From: Bog-756 sp963734435
Lineage (GTDB): Bacteria; Actinomycetota; Acidimicrobiia; Acidimicrobiales; RAAP-2
Reading direction: 5' to 3'
Assembly: GCA_963734435.1 (NCBI GenBank)
Contig: CAVTHA010000004.1
Coordinates: 62,001-126,000 of the forward strand
Length of the DNA stretch: 64,000 nt
Position 1 is the first letter of the stretch; every line of letters begins with the position of its first letter. Made by a program: the position numbers and the translations under genes. Positions 1 through 8,054 of the stretch are shown here, one piece after another. The notes under the pieces were generated by a model, which was given only the letters and a program-made list of their open reading frames with translations, was not told where the DNA came from and made no database searches.

Positions 1-1389
1 GAGGAGGCCCACGCCCGGGGCATCAGGGTCATCGCCGACCTGGTGATCAACCACACCAGTGACCAGCACCCCTGGTTCCTCGAATCGCGGCAGAGCCGAG
101 ACAACCCGAAGGCCGAATGGTATGTGTGGAACGACGACGACCAGCGGTGGCCCGAGGCCCGGGTGGTGTTCATCGATACAGAGAAGTCGAACTGGTCGTA
201 CGTCCCCGAACGCGACCAGTACTACTGGCACCGCTTCTACAGCCACCAACCCGATCTCAATTACGACAACCCCGAGGTGGCCGACGCCATGCTGGACGTG
301 GTCCGGTTCTGGCTCGACCTCGGGCTCGACGGGTTCCGGCTCGACGCCGTGCCCTTCCTCTTCCAGCGGGACGGGACGAGCGGCGAGAACCTGCCGGAGA
401 CCCACGCCTTCATCCGGCGGGTGCGCGCCGAGCTGGATGCCAACTACTCAGGTCGGATCCTGTTGGCTGAGGCCAACGGGTGGCCGGCCGACGTGGCCGA
501 CTACTTCGGGAAGGACGACGAGTGCCATCTCTGTTTCAACTTCCCCCTCATGCCCCGCCTGTTCATGGCCGTTCGCCGTGAGCAGAGCTATCCCATCACC
601 GAGATCCTGGCCCAGACCCCGGAAGCGCCCGGCACCAGCCAATGGGCCATCTTCCTCCGCAATCACGACGAGCTCACCCTCGAGATGGTCACCGAGGAAG
701 AGCGTGACTACCTGTTCGCCGAGTACGCCCGGGACCCGCGGATGAAGCGGCACATGGGAATCGGCCGCCGCCTGGCACCGCTGCTGGATCAGGACCGGCG
801 GCTGAGCGAGCTCCTCTACTACCTGCTCTTCACCCTGCCGGGCAGCCCCGTCCTCTACTACGGGGACGAGATCCAGATGGGTGACAACGTTTACCTGGGC
901 GACCGCGACTCCGTTCGCACCCCCATGCAGTGGACCCCTGACCGCAACGGCGGGTTCAGCCGGGCCGACTTCGCCCAGCTCTACCTGCCGCCCCTGATGG
1001 ATCCGGTGTACGGCTTCACCGCGGTGAACGTCGAGGCCCAGCAGCGCAATCCGAGCTCCTTCCTGCACTGGATGCGGCGCATCCTGGCCGTGCGCCGCGA
1101 GTTTCCCGTGCTCGGCCGGGGCGAGCTCGAGGTCATCTCCTCGGCCAATCCCTCCGTGCTGGCATTCGTGCGATCGTCCTCCGACCATCCCGAGCGGGGA
1201 CCGGTGAACCCGGTGCTGTGCGTGCACAACCTGAGCCGCCTGGCCCAGCCGGCCGAGCTCCACGTGGAGCGCTGGATCGGGCGGCAGCCGATCGAGCTGC
1301 TCGGACGGGTGGCGTTCCCCCTCATCGGGGCCCACCCCTATCCGGCCACGCTCGGCCCTTACAGCTCGCAGTGCTTCGAGTTGGCCTGA
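1..1389 (+). CDS. treS: Trehalose synthase (maltose alpha-D-glucosyltransferase), 5'-partial
   Basis: GH13 isomerase that interconverts maltose and trehalose in the cytoplasm. The reading frame is open from base 1, so the gene enters from outside the window; 462 residues are visible and, against the usual 570-600, about 100-130 N-terminal residues are missing. The GH13 motifs are present in order: DLVINHTSDQHPWF near the left edge, GFRLDAV with the nucleophile Asp (bases 343-345), LLAEANGW with the acid/base Glu (469-471), and RNHDEL with the third Asp (667-669). A C-terminal beta-sandwich follows and there is no fused maltokinase domain. The sequence between the motifs (for example SPVLYYGDEIQMGDN) is typical TreS rather than alpha-amylase. 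It converges on galT with an 18-base gap. Confidence 0.93.
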   Translation, partial: EEAHARGIRVIADLVINHTSDQHPWFLESRQSRDNPKAEWYVWNDDDQRWPEARVVFIDTEKSNWSYVPERDQYYWHRFYSHQPDLNYDNPEVADAMLDVVRFWLDLGLDGFRLDAVPFLFQRDGTSGENLPETHAFIRRVRAELDANYSGRILLAEANGWPADVADYFGKDDECHLCFNFPLMPRLFMAVRREQSYPITEILAQTPEAPGTSQWAIFLRNHDELTLEMVTEEERDYLFAEYARDPRMKRHMGIGRRLAPLLDQDRRLSELLYYLLFTLPGSPVLYYGDEIQMGDNVYLGDRDSVRTPMQWTPDRNGGFSRADFAQLYLPPLMDPVYGFTAVNVEAQQRNPSSFLHWMRRILAVRREFPVLGRGELEVISSANPSVLAFVRSSSDHPERGPVNPVLCVHNLSRLAQPAELHVERWIGRQPIELLGRVAFPLIGAHPYPATLGPYSSQCFELA

Positions 1390-1407
1390 CCCCGTCGCCC
1401 CGGCGGA

Positions 1408-2400
1408 TCAGCCGGCGTTGGCCACCGGCACCCGTACCGCCAGTTCCTCGGCCGCCTGCTCGGGGTTCACGATGTTGATGAGCACCCCGGTGCCGAGCTC
1501 GAAGCCGGCCACCGTGGCGAGCTTGGGCACCACGTGCACATGCCAGTGGTACGGCTCGGGGGCCCGATAGGGTGCCGAATGGAACACGAGGTTGTAGGCG
1601 ATGTCGCCCAGCACGTCGCGGAGGCTTCCGAGCGCCACCTTCAACGCCTTGCCCACAGCCATCAGATCGATGGTCGGACTGTGGTGCAGGTGTGGACCAT
1701 GGGCGCGAGGGACGACCAGCATCTCGTAGGGGGCTCCGCTCCAGAACGGGCAGATGACCAACACCCGCTCGTCGGCGTACACCACCCGGTGGTTCACGTT
1801 CTCCTCGGCGTCGACCGTGGTGCACAAGAGGCAGCGCCCGGCGAACCGGGCAAAGCCGGCCTGTTCCTCGACCAGCTCGCGGGGGACGAACGACATGCCG
1901 AGCAGCTGGCCGTGGGGGTGTTCGATGGACGCTCCCGCCTCGCGCCCGGCGTTGACGATGGCCTGGCTGTAGCGGAGCCCGGGCATGTCGGCGTGCTCCT
2001 TGATGCGCTCCGCCATGGCGGTCATGACCGCGGCCGTCTGCTCGTCGGACAGCATCGACCACGAGCTCTGGTGACTGGGCGACAGGACCAGGACCTCATG
2101 GGTGCCGCCCGCCGTGGCCTGGGTGAAGACGGGGCCGCGATTGGTCACCACGAATGGGGCGTTGCCCTCGAACGCCGGATAGAGGTTGGGCACCACCCGG
2201 ACCAGCCAGGTGCCGTCGGGGCCCTTGATCTCGAGGGCCGGCGACACGCTCTCCTCGTTACCGGGGCAGAAGGGGCAGGGTCGCGAGGTGTCGGCCTGGA
2301 TCGATGCGATCCGCGGGGCGAAGGCCTTGGGCCGGGTGGCCCGGTCGGTGCTCACCACCACCCAGCGGCCGGTGAGGGGATCGAGACGCAGTTGGTTCAT
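1408..2400 (-). CDS. galT: Galactose-1-phosphate uridylyltransferase
   Basis: Leloir-pathway enzyme exchanging UDP-glucose and galactose-1-phosphate; HIT-superfamily fold. The 330 residues match family length. A zinc-type CPFC pair lies at residues 42-45 and a second pair (CLLC) near 190. The catalytic HPHGQ motif is at 161-165, its second His carrying the uridylyl group, and YHWHVHVVPKL is near the C-terminus. The start ATG begins NQLRLDPLTGRWV, a common N-terminus for actinobacterial GalT. No other Leloir gene is in the window; its neighbour TreS is also a sugar enzyme but converges on it, so they are not one operon. Confidence 0.93.
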   Translation of the reverse strand: MNQLRLDPLTGRWVVVSTDRATRPKAFAPRIASIQADTSRPCPFCPGNEESVSPALEIKGPDGTWLVRVVPNLYPAFEGNAPFVVTNRGPVFTQATAGGTHEVLVLSPSHQSSWSMLSDEQTAAVMTAMAERIKEHADMPGLRYSQAIVNAGREAGASIEHPHGQLLGMSFVPRELVEEQAGFARFAGRCLLCTTVDAEENVNHRVVYADERVLVICPFWSGAPYEMLVVPRAHGPHLHHSPTIDLMAVGKALKVALGSLRDVLGDIAYNLVFHSAPYRAPEPYHWHVHVVPKLATVAGFELGTGVLINIVNPEQAAEELAVRVPVANAG

Positions 2401-2636
2401 CGGGATCGGGCGCCACCTCGTTCTGGTCGTCGTGTCTGTGTACGCACGCCGGTCGACACCTCTGTTCAGTCTTCGGCGCTCGTCCCTGGCCGGGATGTCC
2501 AGGCGATGGCGGAAGCCCTGCCACTAACGTACCAATTGCCGGACCGATATTGGTGCCAGGGGACCCCGGACCGGTGGCTCCCGGATGCCAGAATCGCCCT
2601 GATGACCCACCCAGCGGCCATGGGCCGGCGCTGACC

Positions 2637-3103
2637 ATGCATCACGCCCGGGATGCGGCCTACGACATCATCCTCTTGGCCCATGTGCTCAGCGCGTTGG
2701 CCGCCTTCGGCGTGGTTCTGGTGGCCGGCGGCTCGGCGTTGGCCCTCCGGCGACCGGGACCGCCTTCCGAGGCGGTCCGGCGCTACTACCGGCCGGGGGT
2801 GAACTGGGCCGCCCGCAGCCTCTTCCTGGTCCCGGTGTTCGGCGTGGCCCTCGTGGCCCTGAGCGGCGGCGACTGGTCCTATTCGCAGGGCTGGGTGCTC
2901 GGCGGCATCCTGGTGTGGGCGGTCGCCGCCCTCATCGCCGAGCTGGTGCTGTGGCCCGGCGAGCGTGCCCTTCAGGCCGGGGCTGGGGAGCCGGTTCCCG
3001 CTCTCCCGACCTCGGGCGCCGATGCTTCTCGGTGGCGGCAGCCGCTGGGGTGGTGGCGGCCCTGCTGCTGGCGGCCGCGGTGATGATGGTGGCCAAGCCC
3101 TGA
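2637..3103 (+). CDS. DUF2269-like small membrane protein, frameshifted near its 3' end
   Basis: About 155 residues with four predicted membrane segments: the ILLAHVLSALAAFGVVLVAGG segment, then FLVPVFGVALVALS, GILVWAVAALIAELVL and a last helix. The frame from the ATG at 2637 ends in an implausible Trp/Cys/Arg tail at 3083. A shift of frame at about 3020-3035 instead gives a hydrophobic fourth helix (AGVVAALLLAAAVMMVAKP) ending at 3103, as expected for this four-helix family. I therefore read it as one gene with an indel, either a sequencing error or a recent mutation. Family assignment rests on topology and the His-containing first helix; function is unknown. Confidence 0.6.
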
Positions 3104-3110
3104 CCGGCGG

Positions 3111-4397
3111 TCAGCTGGGCGAGTACCGGCAGTCCAGGTGCTTGATGCCGTTGATGAAGCTGGAGCGGAGCCGGTCCGGTTCCCCGGAGGCCTCGATGTC
3201 CGGCAGCCGGGTGAGGAGCTCCCGCAGCATGACGTCCAATTCGCGCCGGGCCAGATGGGCGCCGAGACAGAAATGGGGACCGGCCGCACCGAACCCGACG
3301 TGGGGATTGGGGGCGCGCCGGACGTCGAACCGGAATGGGTCTTCGAACACCGACTCGTCCCGGTTGGCCGAGTTGTAGAAGAGCAGCACCTTGTCCCCGG
3401 GGTGGAGCTCCTCTCCGGACAGGACGGTGTCCTCGGTCACGGTGCGCCGCATCCAGATGACCGGTGAGGCCCACCGCACGATCTCGTCGACCCCGGTGGC
3501 GCCGATGCCGGCCGGGTCGGCCTGCCACAACTCTCGCTGGTCGGGGTGCTCGGTGAGCACCAGCAGTCCGTGGGCGATGGCGGTGCGGGTGGTCTCGTTG
3601 CCGGCCGTGAGGAGCAGGATGAAGAAGGACGCCAGCTCGGCGTGGGTGAGGGCTTCGCCGTCGATGTTGGTGGTGATGAGCGCGGTGGTCACGTCGTCGG
3701 TCGGGTGCTCGGACCGGTGGGCCGAAAGCTCGGTCATCAGCCCGGTGAGCTCCTGCCCGGCCTCGACGAAGGCCAACACGGGATCGTTCCCTTCGGGGAT
3801 GTACTCGGGATCCCCGTTGCTCAGGATGACGTTGGAGCAGCGGAGCACCGTGGCGTACTCCGAGGGAGGGATCCCCATCATGTCGCAGATGATCTCGAGG
3901 GGCATGGGAGCGGCGATCTCGGTGACGAAGTCGCACCCCCCGAGGCCGGCCACCCGGTCGAGGACCTTGACCGCCACCTCCTCGATGGACTGCTCGATGC
4001 TCTTGACCCGACGGGGGTTGAAGGCGGCCGACACGATCCGCCGCAGGCGGGCGTGCCGGGGGTTGTCGGTCGAGATCATGCCGGCGAAGTACTCGACCAT
4101 CTCCTCAGGAAGGTCGAGGACGCTGACCGCACCCTGGCCGGAGCAGTAGAGCTCGGGGTGCCGGCTGATCTCGGTGATGTCGGCGTGGCGGGTGACCGCC
4201 CGGTACCCGGGTCCGGGAGGAGGGGCCAGCGGCGACGAGTCCGACATGTCGGGCTCCTCGAAGAAGGCCATCGGCCGCTGGTTGCGCAGGAGCTGGAACG
4301 CTCCCTCGCGTTCGGTCCACGGCCGCTCCCAGAAGGCGAGGTCCGAGAGATCGATGTCGTCCAGCCCGAGCACGGACCGCGGCTCCATGAGCGCCAT
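3111..4397 (-). CDS. Cytochrome P450, actinobacterial CYP125/CYP142-like
   Basis: Heme-thiolate monooxygenase of 428 residues. The I-helix oxygen-binding motif is AGNETT, followed by the heme loop FGAAGPHFCLGAHLARREL with the Cys ligand and by ISTDNPRHARLRRIVSAAFNPR in the C-helix region. The pattern (N-terminal DLSDLAFWERP, HPELYCSGQGAV) resembles actinobacterial steroid or fatty-acid P450s; the substrate is not readable from sequence. The frame is open further upstream, but I chose the ATG at 4397 because a TAGGGT -10 box lies 7 bases before it, typical of leaderless genes. No ferredoxin partner gene is adjacent. The downstream end is 8 bases from the convergent DUF2269-like gene. Confidence 0.88.
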   Translation of the reverse strand: MALMEPRSVLGLDDIDLSDLAFWERPWTEREGAFQLLRNQRPMAFFEEPDMSDSSPLAPPPGPGYRAVTRHADITEISRHPELYCSGQGAVSVLDLPEEMVEYFAGMISTDNPRHARLRRIVSAAFNPRRVKSIEQSIEEVAVKVLDRVAGLGGCDFVTEIAAPMPLEIICDMMGIPPSEYATVLRCSNVILSNGDPEYIPEGNDPVLAFVEAGQELTGLMTELSAHRSEHPTDDVTTALITTNIDGEALTHAELASFFILLLTAGNETTRTAIAHGLLVLTEHPDQRELWQADPAGIGATGVDEIVRWASPVIWMRRTVTEDTVLSGEELHPGDKVLLFYNSANRDESVFEDPFRFDVRRAPNPHVGFGAAGPHFCLGAHLARRELDVMLRELLTRLPDIEASGEPDRLRSSFINGIKHLDCRYSPS

Positions 4398-4404
4398 CCT
4401 TCTC

Positions 4405-4410
4405 ACCCTA
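4405..4410 (-). promoter_or_regulatory. -10 box of the P450 gene, probably leaderless
   Basis: On the minus strand TAGGGT is followed by 7 bases and then the ATG at 4397. The spacing places the transcription start at or next to the start codon. No convincing -35 box is visible. Confidence 0.5.
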
Positions 4411-4479
4411 GATCGAAACGCCGTCTCCGACTCCCGGGCCACCGGTACCCGCCGCGCCGCGCCACCGCCTGCCACGTTC

Positions 4480-5199
4480 TCATGTGCCGTCCGACGGTGC
4501 CCCGGCCGAACGGAGGACCTCCCGCGCCTCGGCGACCCGGCCGGCCTCGACCAGCGGCACGACCTGTTGGTCGAGCAGGGCCTCCCAGTCCATGTCGGTG
4601 GTGGGGCGACCGGCCTGACGTCGGGCGGTGCGGGCCTCTTCGAGCAGGGCGGCGATGGTGGTCACCTCCGGCGGGAGGCAGGCAGCCAGCCGGGTGCGCA
4701 GCCACCGGGCCAGCGCCGGGCTGGTGCCGGCGGTCGACACGGCCAGAGTGACCGGCCCGGACCGGTGGACCGCCGGGAGTCGGACCGTGCCCGCCGCGCC
4801 GCGTTCCGCTCCGGCCACCAGGATCCCCGCTGCTACCGCGTCCTGCACCACGGCGCGGTCCACCTCGGGCCGGCCGGTGGCCGTCACCACGAACTGATAG
4901 CGGGCGGCTTCGCCCGGCCGGTAGGGGCGGCGCTCGACGACGAGGGCCGGCACCGCCCCGGGCCCGGACCGGCCGGACCCACCGGCCAGCGATGGCAACG
5001 ATTCATCCACGGTCGGCGCCACCACGGTCACCCGGGCGCCGGCGGACAGCAGACCGGCCGCTCGCCGGGCGGCCACCGGGCCACCCCCGACCACCAGGCA
5101 GTGCCACCCGGCCACGTCCAGCGAGACCGGATAGTCGCCGGGACGGCCGGGAGTCGGGAGGACATCCGGCGCTGGGGGGTGGGGTGGTGGCTCGTTCAT
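4480..5199 (-). CDS. Precorrin-2 dehydrogenase / sirohydrochlorin ferrochelatase (CysG N-terminal, Met8-like)
   Basis: Makes siroheme from precorrin-2: NAD-dependent oxidation and probably Fe insertion. The Rossmann motif VVGGGPVAARRAAGLL is near residues 37-52, followed by GARVTVVAP and VVERRPYRPGEAARYQFVVTATG, typical of CysG-N/Met8. The 239 residues lack the C-terminal uroporphyrinogen methyltransferase domain of full CysG, so SAM methylation must come from another gene. It is divergent from the cysH-sulfite reductase operon, whose reductase needs siroheme, which supports the assignment. The ATG at 5199 starts MNEPPP with a Pro-rich leader before the domain. Confidence 0.88.
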   Translation of the reverse strand: MNEPPPHPPAPDVLPTPGRPGDYPVSLDVAGWHCLVVGGGPVAARRAAGLLSAGARVTVVAPTVDESLPSLAGGSGRSGPGAVPALVVERRPYRPGEAARYQFVVTATGRPEVDRAVVQDAVAAGILVAGAERGAAGTVRLPAVHRSGPVTLAVSTAGTSPALARWLRTRLAACLPPEVTTIAALLEEARTARRQAGRPTTDMDWEALLDQQVVPLVEAGRVAEAREVLRSAGAPSDGT

Positions 5200-5556
5200 C
5201 GATGCGGACCGGCTGGAACGGACCCGGTCCGGTCATTGTGCCGCCCGGGGCGGCTGGCCGTACGATCTGGATTGATTTAAAATATGATCCGAATAGTCAT
5301 GTATAGTCGCCAAGCGGGAGCCGGAGCGTCGTTCGCCGGCCGGCCGACGCTCCTACCAGGTGCTTTGGAAGGATGCCGATCCCCGACCGATCGGGTACCC
5401 GAGCGGGTTCGGCCGAATCCGGAGGAATGCCGGTGGCCGGATCCGGGTTGGCATGACAGATGAAGAGGGAAACAGGAGAGGACGCACAGCGGCCAGAGAG
5501 CTGAGGCATGGGGGAGTGGCCGTTCCGTGGGGGGACAGACAGAGAGGGTTCCGAGA
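5200..5556. promoter_or_regulatory. Divergent control region between siroheme and sulfite-reduction genes
   Basis: A 357-base non-coding stretch. An AT-rich island (about 5268-5308, containing TTGATTTAAAATATGATCC and TATAGT at 5302-5307) stands out from its GC-rich surroundings and probably holds both promoters. Downstream, in the presumed cysH leader, is a perfect 9-bp inverted repeat, GGAGCGTCG (5323-5331) and CGACGCTCC (5345-5353) with a 13-base loop. A second ATGCC...GGCAT pairing lies near 5425-5455. No run of T follows, so I do not call a terminator. I could not match a known SAM or cobalamin riboswitch by eye. Confidence 0.45.
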
Positions 5557-6242
5557 ATGAGCATCGTGACCGGCGAATCCGAGGTGGCTGAGTTGCGGGC
5601 CGAGATGGACGAGCAGTCGCAGGCCTTCGAGTCGGCGCCGGCCGGGCTGATCCTGGCCTGGGCGGTCGAACGGTTCGGCTCGTCCCTGGCCGTGGCGTCC
5701 TCCTTCCAGGACGCAGTGCTCATCGACATCGCCGTCAACGTCGATCCCGGCATCGAGGTGGTCTTCCTCGACACCGGCTCGCACTTTCCCGAGACGCTCG
5801 AGTACGTGCGGACGATCGAGGCGCGCGCTACGGCCTCAACCTCACGGTGACCAAGCCCGCCGCCGGGGCCGACCAGTGGCCGTGCGGCAGTGCCCAGTGC
5901 TGCGAGTACCGCAAGGTTCGACCGCTCAAGCAGGCGCTGGCGGGTAAGGCGGCCTGGGTCACCGGCCTCAAGCGGGTGGACGCCCCGACCCGGCGTGACG
6001 CCCCGATCCTCTCCTACGACGACGCCTGGGGGCTGGTCAAGGTCAACCCGTTGGCCACCTGGACCGAACAGGACGTCGCCGGGTACACCGCCGACCATGG
6101 GATCCCCGAGCACCCGCTCCTGTCCAAGGGCTACCTGTCCATCGGCTGCGCCCCGACCACCAGGCCGGTAGGAGCGGGAGAGGATCCCCGGGCCGGGCGC
6201 TGGTCCGACTCGGACAAGGTCGAGTGCGGGCTGCACATCTGA
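5557..6242 (+). CDS. cysH: APS/PAPS reductase, frameshifted in a GC-dinucleotide run
   Basis: Reduces adenylyl-sulfate to sulfite. The N-terminal part (to about 5828) has the PP-loop-derived nucleotide region (SSLAVASSFQDAVLIDI) and FLDTGSHFPETLEYV. The rest lies in another frame, giving QWPCGSAQCCEYRKVRPL with the cluster-binding CC pair, SIGCAPTTRP, and the ECGLHI tail with the catalytic Cys. The break is at 5821-5828 (GCGCGCGC); removing one GC joins the two halves as EARYGLNLTVTKP. APS-type reductases normally ligate [4Fe-4S] by CC plus CxxC, but here the second pair reads CAPT, so one ligand appears replaced by Thr. The ATG at 5557 follows an AGAGGG Shine-Dalgarno. The sulfite reductase gene follows after 21 bases. 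Confidence 0.85.
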
Positions 6243-6263
6243 CGTGACGAATGCACTGGTGAT

Positions 6264-8054
6264 GTGACGAAGGACCGGGACGAGCTCTACGGGCTGCACA
6301 TCCGGGGCCCGGACCGCCCCATGCCGTTCCTCAATCCCTACCGGACCAAGGGCGAGCTCAACAGCATCGAGCAGCAGAAGCTCGAGCGGCATCCCCTCGA
6401 GGTGGTCGACGCCATCATCGACACCTACGCCCAGGAGGGCCCGGCCAGCATCGGCAAGGTCGTCGGCGAGGCGGAGCGGCTGAAGTGGGCCGGCATCTAC
6501 CCCCAAGTGCAGGGAGGCGACGCCTTCATGCTGCGGATCAAGATCCCCGGCGGCTATCTGACCGCCCCCCAGGTCCGCGAGATAGGGGTGGTGGCCGACG
6601 CTTTCGGCGAGGGCCCGGACGGCACCGAGAGCAGGATCTTCGGGTCGCGCTACGCCGACATCACCACCCGGCAGACGGTCCAGATCCATTGGTTGCACAT
6701 CGAGGACATCCCCCGGGTGTGGCGACGGCTGGCCGCGGTCGGACTGACCACGGTGCAGGCCTGTGGCGACTCCGCCCGCAATGTCCTGAGCTGCCCGGTC
6801 TCCGGAGTCGACGCCGACGAAGCGTTCGACGCCCTCCCGGTCGTCCGGGCGGTCTCGGCGTTCTTCACCGGTAACCGGGAGTATGCCAATCTGCCGCGGA
6901 AGTTCAAGATGTCCATCACCGGCTGCATCGACGACTGCGCCCAGGCGGAGATCAACGACATCGGCATGTGGCCGGCCCGGGATGCCGATGGGGCGCTCGG
7001 TTTCAATGTGCTGGTCGGCGGGGGCCTGTCCGACGGTGAGCGCATGGCCTCGGACATCGACCTCTTCGTCACCCCGGACCAGGCGGTCGAGGCTACCCGG
7101 GCCATCGCCCAGCTCTACGGTGAACTGGGCAACCGGGAGAACCGGGGCCAGGCCCGCCTGCGTTACCTGGTGCAAGAGCTCGGGGCCGAGGGGTTCCGGG
7201 CCGAGCTCGCCACCCGGGCCCGGTTCGAGCTGGTGGCGGCGGGCGAGGACCTCACCCGCCGCTACCGGGGCGACCACGTCGGTGTCCACGCCCAGAAGGG
7301 TGCCGGCCTCTTCTATGTGGGCTGCTCGGTGCCGGTCGGGCGTATGAACGGGATCGAGCTGGTCGAGGTGGCCCGCCTGGCCGAGACGTACGGGGACGGC
7401 ACCGCCCGCCTCAGCGGGGACCAGAACTTCATCCTGACCGGGGTGCCCGAGGACCGGCTCGCCGACCTGCTGGCGGAGGACCTCCTCCAGAAGTACTCGC
7501 CCTATCCGGGCCCGTTCTCGCGAGGGGCGGTGGCGTGCACCGGCAGCGAGTTCTGCCGCTACGCCATCGTGGAGACGAAGGAGCGGGCCGTGAAATGGGC
7601 CCGGTTCCTGGACCAGCAGCTGGCCGGGGAAGCGGTCGGGACCGTGCCGGCTGCCGGGGGGCATTCCGGACCGCGGGAGGACGCCGGCATCATCCGGATG
7701 CACTTCTCCGGCTGTTCGGCCAGCTGCGCCCAGCCCCAGATCGCCGACGTCGGCTTCCGCGGCGAGGTGGCCCATGTCGGCAACCACCTGGCCGAGGCGG
7801 TCGACATCGGCCTCGGCGGGTCGCTCGGCGGCGACGCCGGGTTCATCGACTGGGTCGAGCACGCCCGGCCGGTCAACGACGTACCCGACGCCCTGGTACG
7901 GGTGGTGCGGCGCTACCAGGCCGAGCGGCGCCCGGACGAGTCCTTCCACAACTGGGCGCGCCGGATCCCGAACGACGAGCTGCGGCTGACGCTGGCCGGC
8001 GAGGACGCCGGCGCCGGGGCCACCGCCGGCACGGCGGGGAGCCAGCCCGGATGA
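6264..8054 (+). CDS. Assimilatory siroheme [4Fe-4S] sulfite/nitrite reductase (ferredoxin type)
   Basis: Six-electron reduction of sulfite to sulfide. The 596 residues match monomeric ferredoxin-dependent sulfite/nitrite reductases (NirA/SirA). The C-terminal siroheme-cluster ligands are intact: ACTGSEFC with Cys425 and Cys431, and GCSASC with Cys484 and Cys488. The N-terminal half carries the pseudo-repeat (SITGCIDDCAQAEINDIG) and TTRQTVQIHWL. Sulfite is the likelier substrate because cysH lies 21 bases upstream and a siroheme gene is divergent. The start is GTG at 6264 (TKDRDELYG). The stop overlaps the next gene's ATG (ATGA), implying translational coupling to the FrhB-like protein, which is my candidate electron donor. 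Confidence 0.9.
   Translation: MTKDRDELYGLHIRGPDRPMPFLNPYRTKGELNSIEQQKLERHPLEVVDAIIDTYAQEGPASIGKVVGEAERLKWAGIYPQVQGGDAFMLRIKIPGGYLTAPQVREIGVVADAFGEGPDGTESRIFGSRYADITTRQTVQIHWLHIEDIPRVWRRLAAVGLTTVQACGDSARNVLSCPVSGVDADEAFDALPVVRAVSAFFTGNREYANLPRKFKMSITGCIDDCAQAEINDIGMWPARDADGALGFNVLVGGGLSDGERMASDIDLFVTPDQAVEATRAIAQLYGELGNRENRGQARLRYLVQELGAEGFRAELATRARFELVAAGEDLTRRYRGDHVGVHAQKGAGLFYVGCSVPVGRMNGIELVEVARLAETYGDGTARLSGDQNFILTGVPEDRLADLLAEDLLQKYSPYPGPFSRGAVACTGSEFCRYAIVETKERAVKWARFLDQQLAGEAVGTVPAAGGHSGPREDAGIIRMHFSGCSASCAQPQIADVGFRGEVAHVGNHLAEAVDIGLGGSLGGDAGFIDWVEHARPVNDVPDALVRVVRRYQAERRPDESFHNWARRIPNDELRLTLAGEDAGAGATAGTAGSQPG

Noticed and set aside
448..1335. 295-residue frame antisense to treS
   Set aside because: Antisense shadow of third-position GC; no ribosome-binding site or family.
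5200..5556. SAM or cobalamin riboswitch upstream of cysH
   Set aside because: Hairpins are present but I cannot match the conserved core of any riboswitch by eye; a covariance-model search would decide.
5277..7949. 890-residue minus-strand frame opposite the sulfur operon
   Set aside because: Mirror of GC-rich coding in the sulfite reductase and cysH genes; low-complexity His/Arg/Gly composition, no domain, and the sense strand carries clear motifs.
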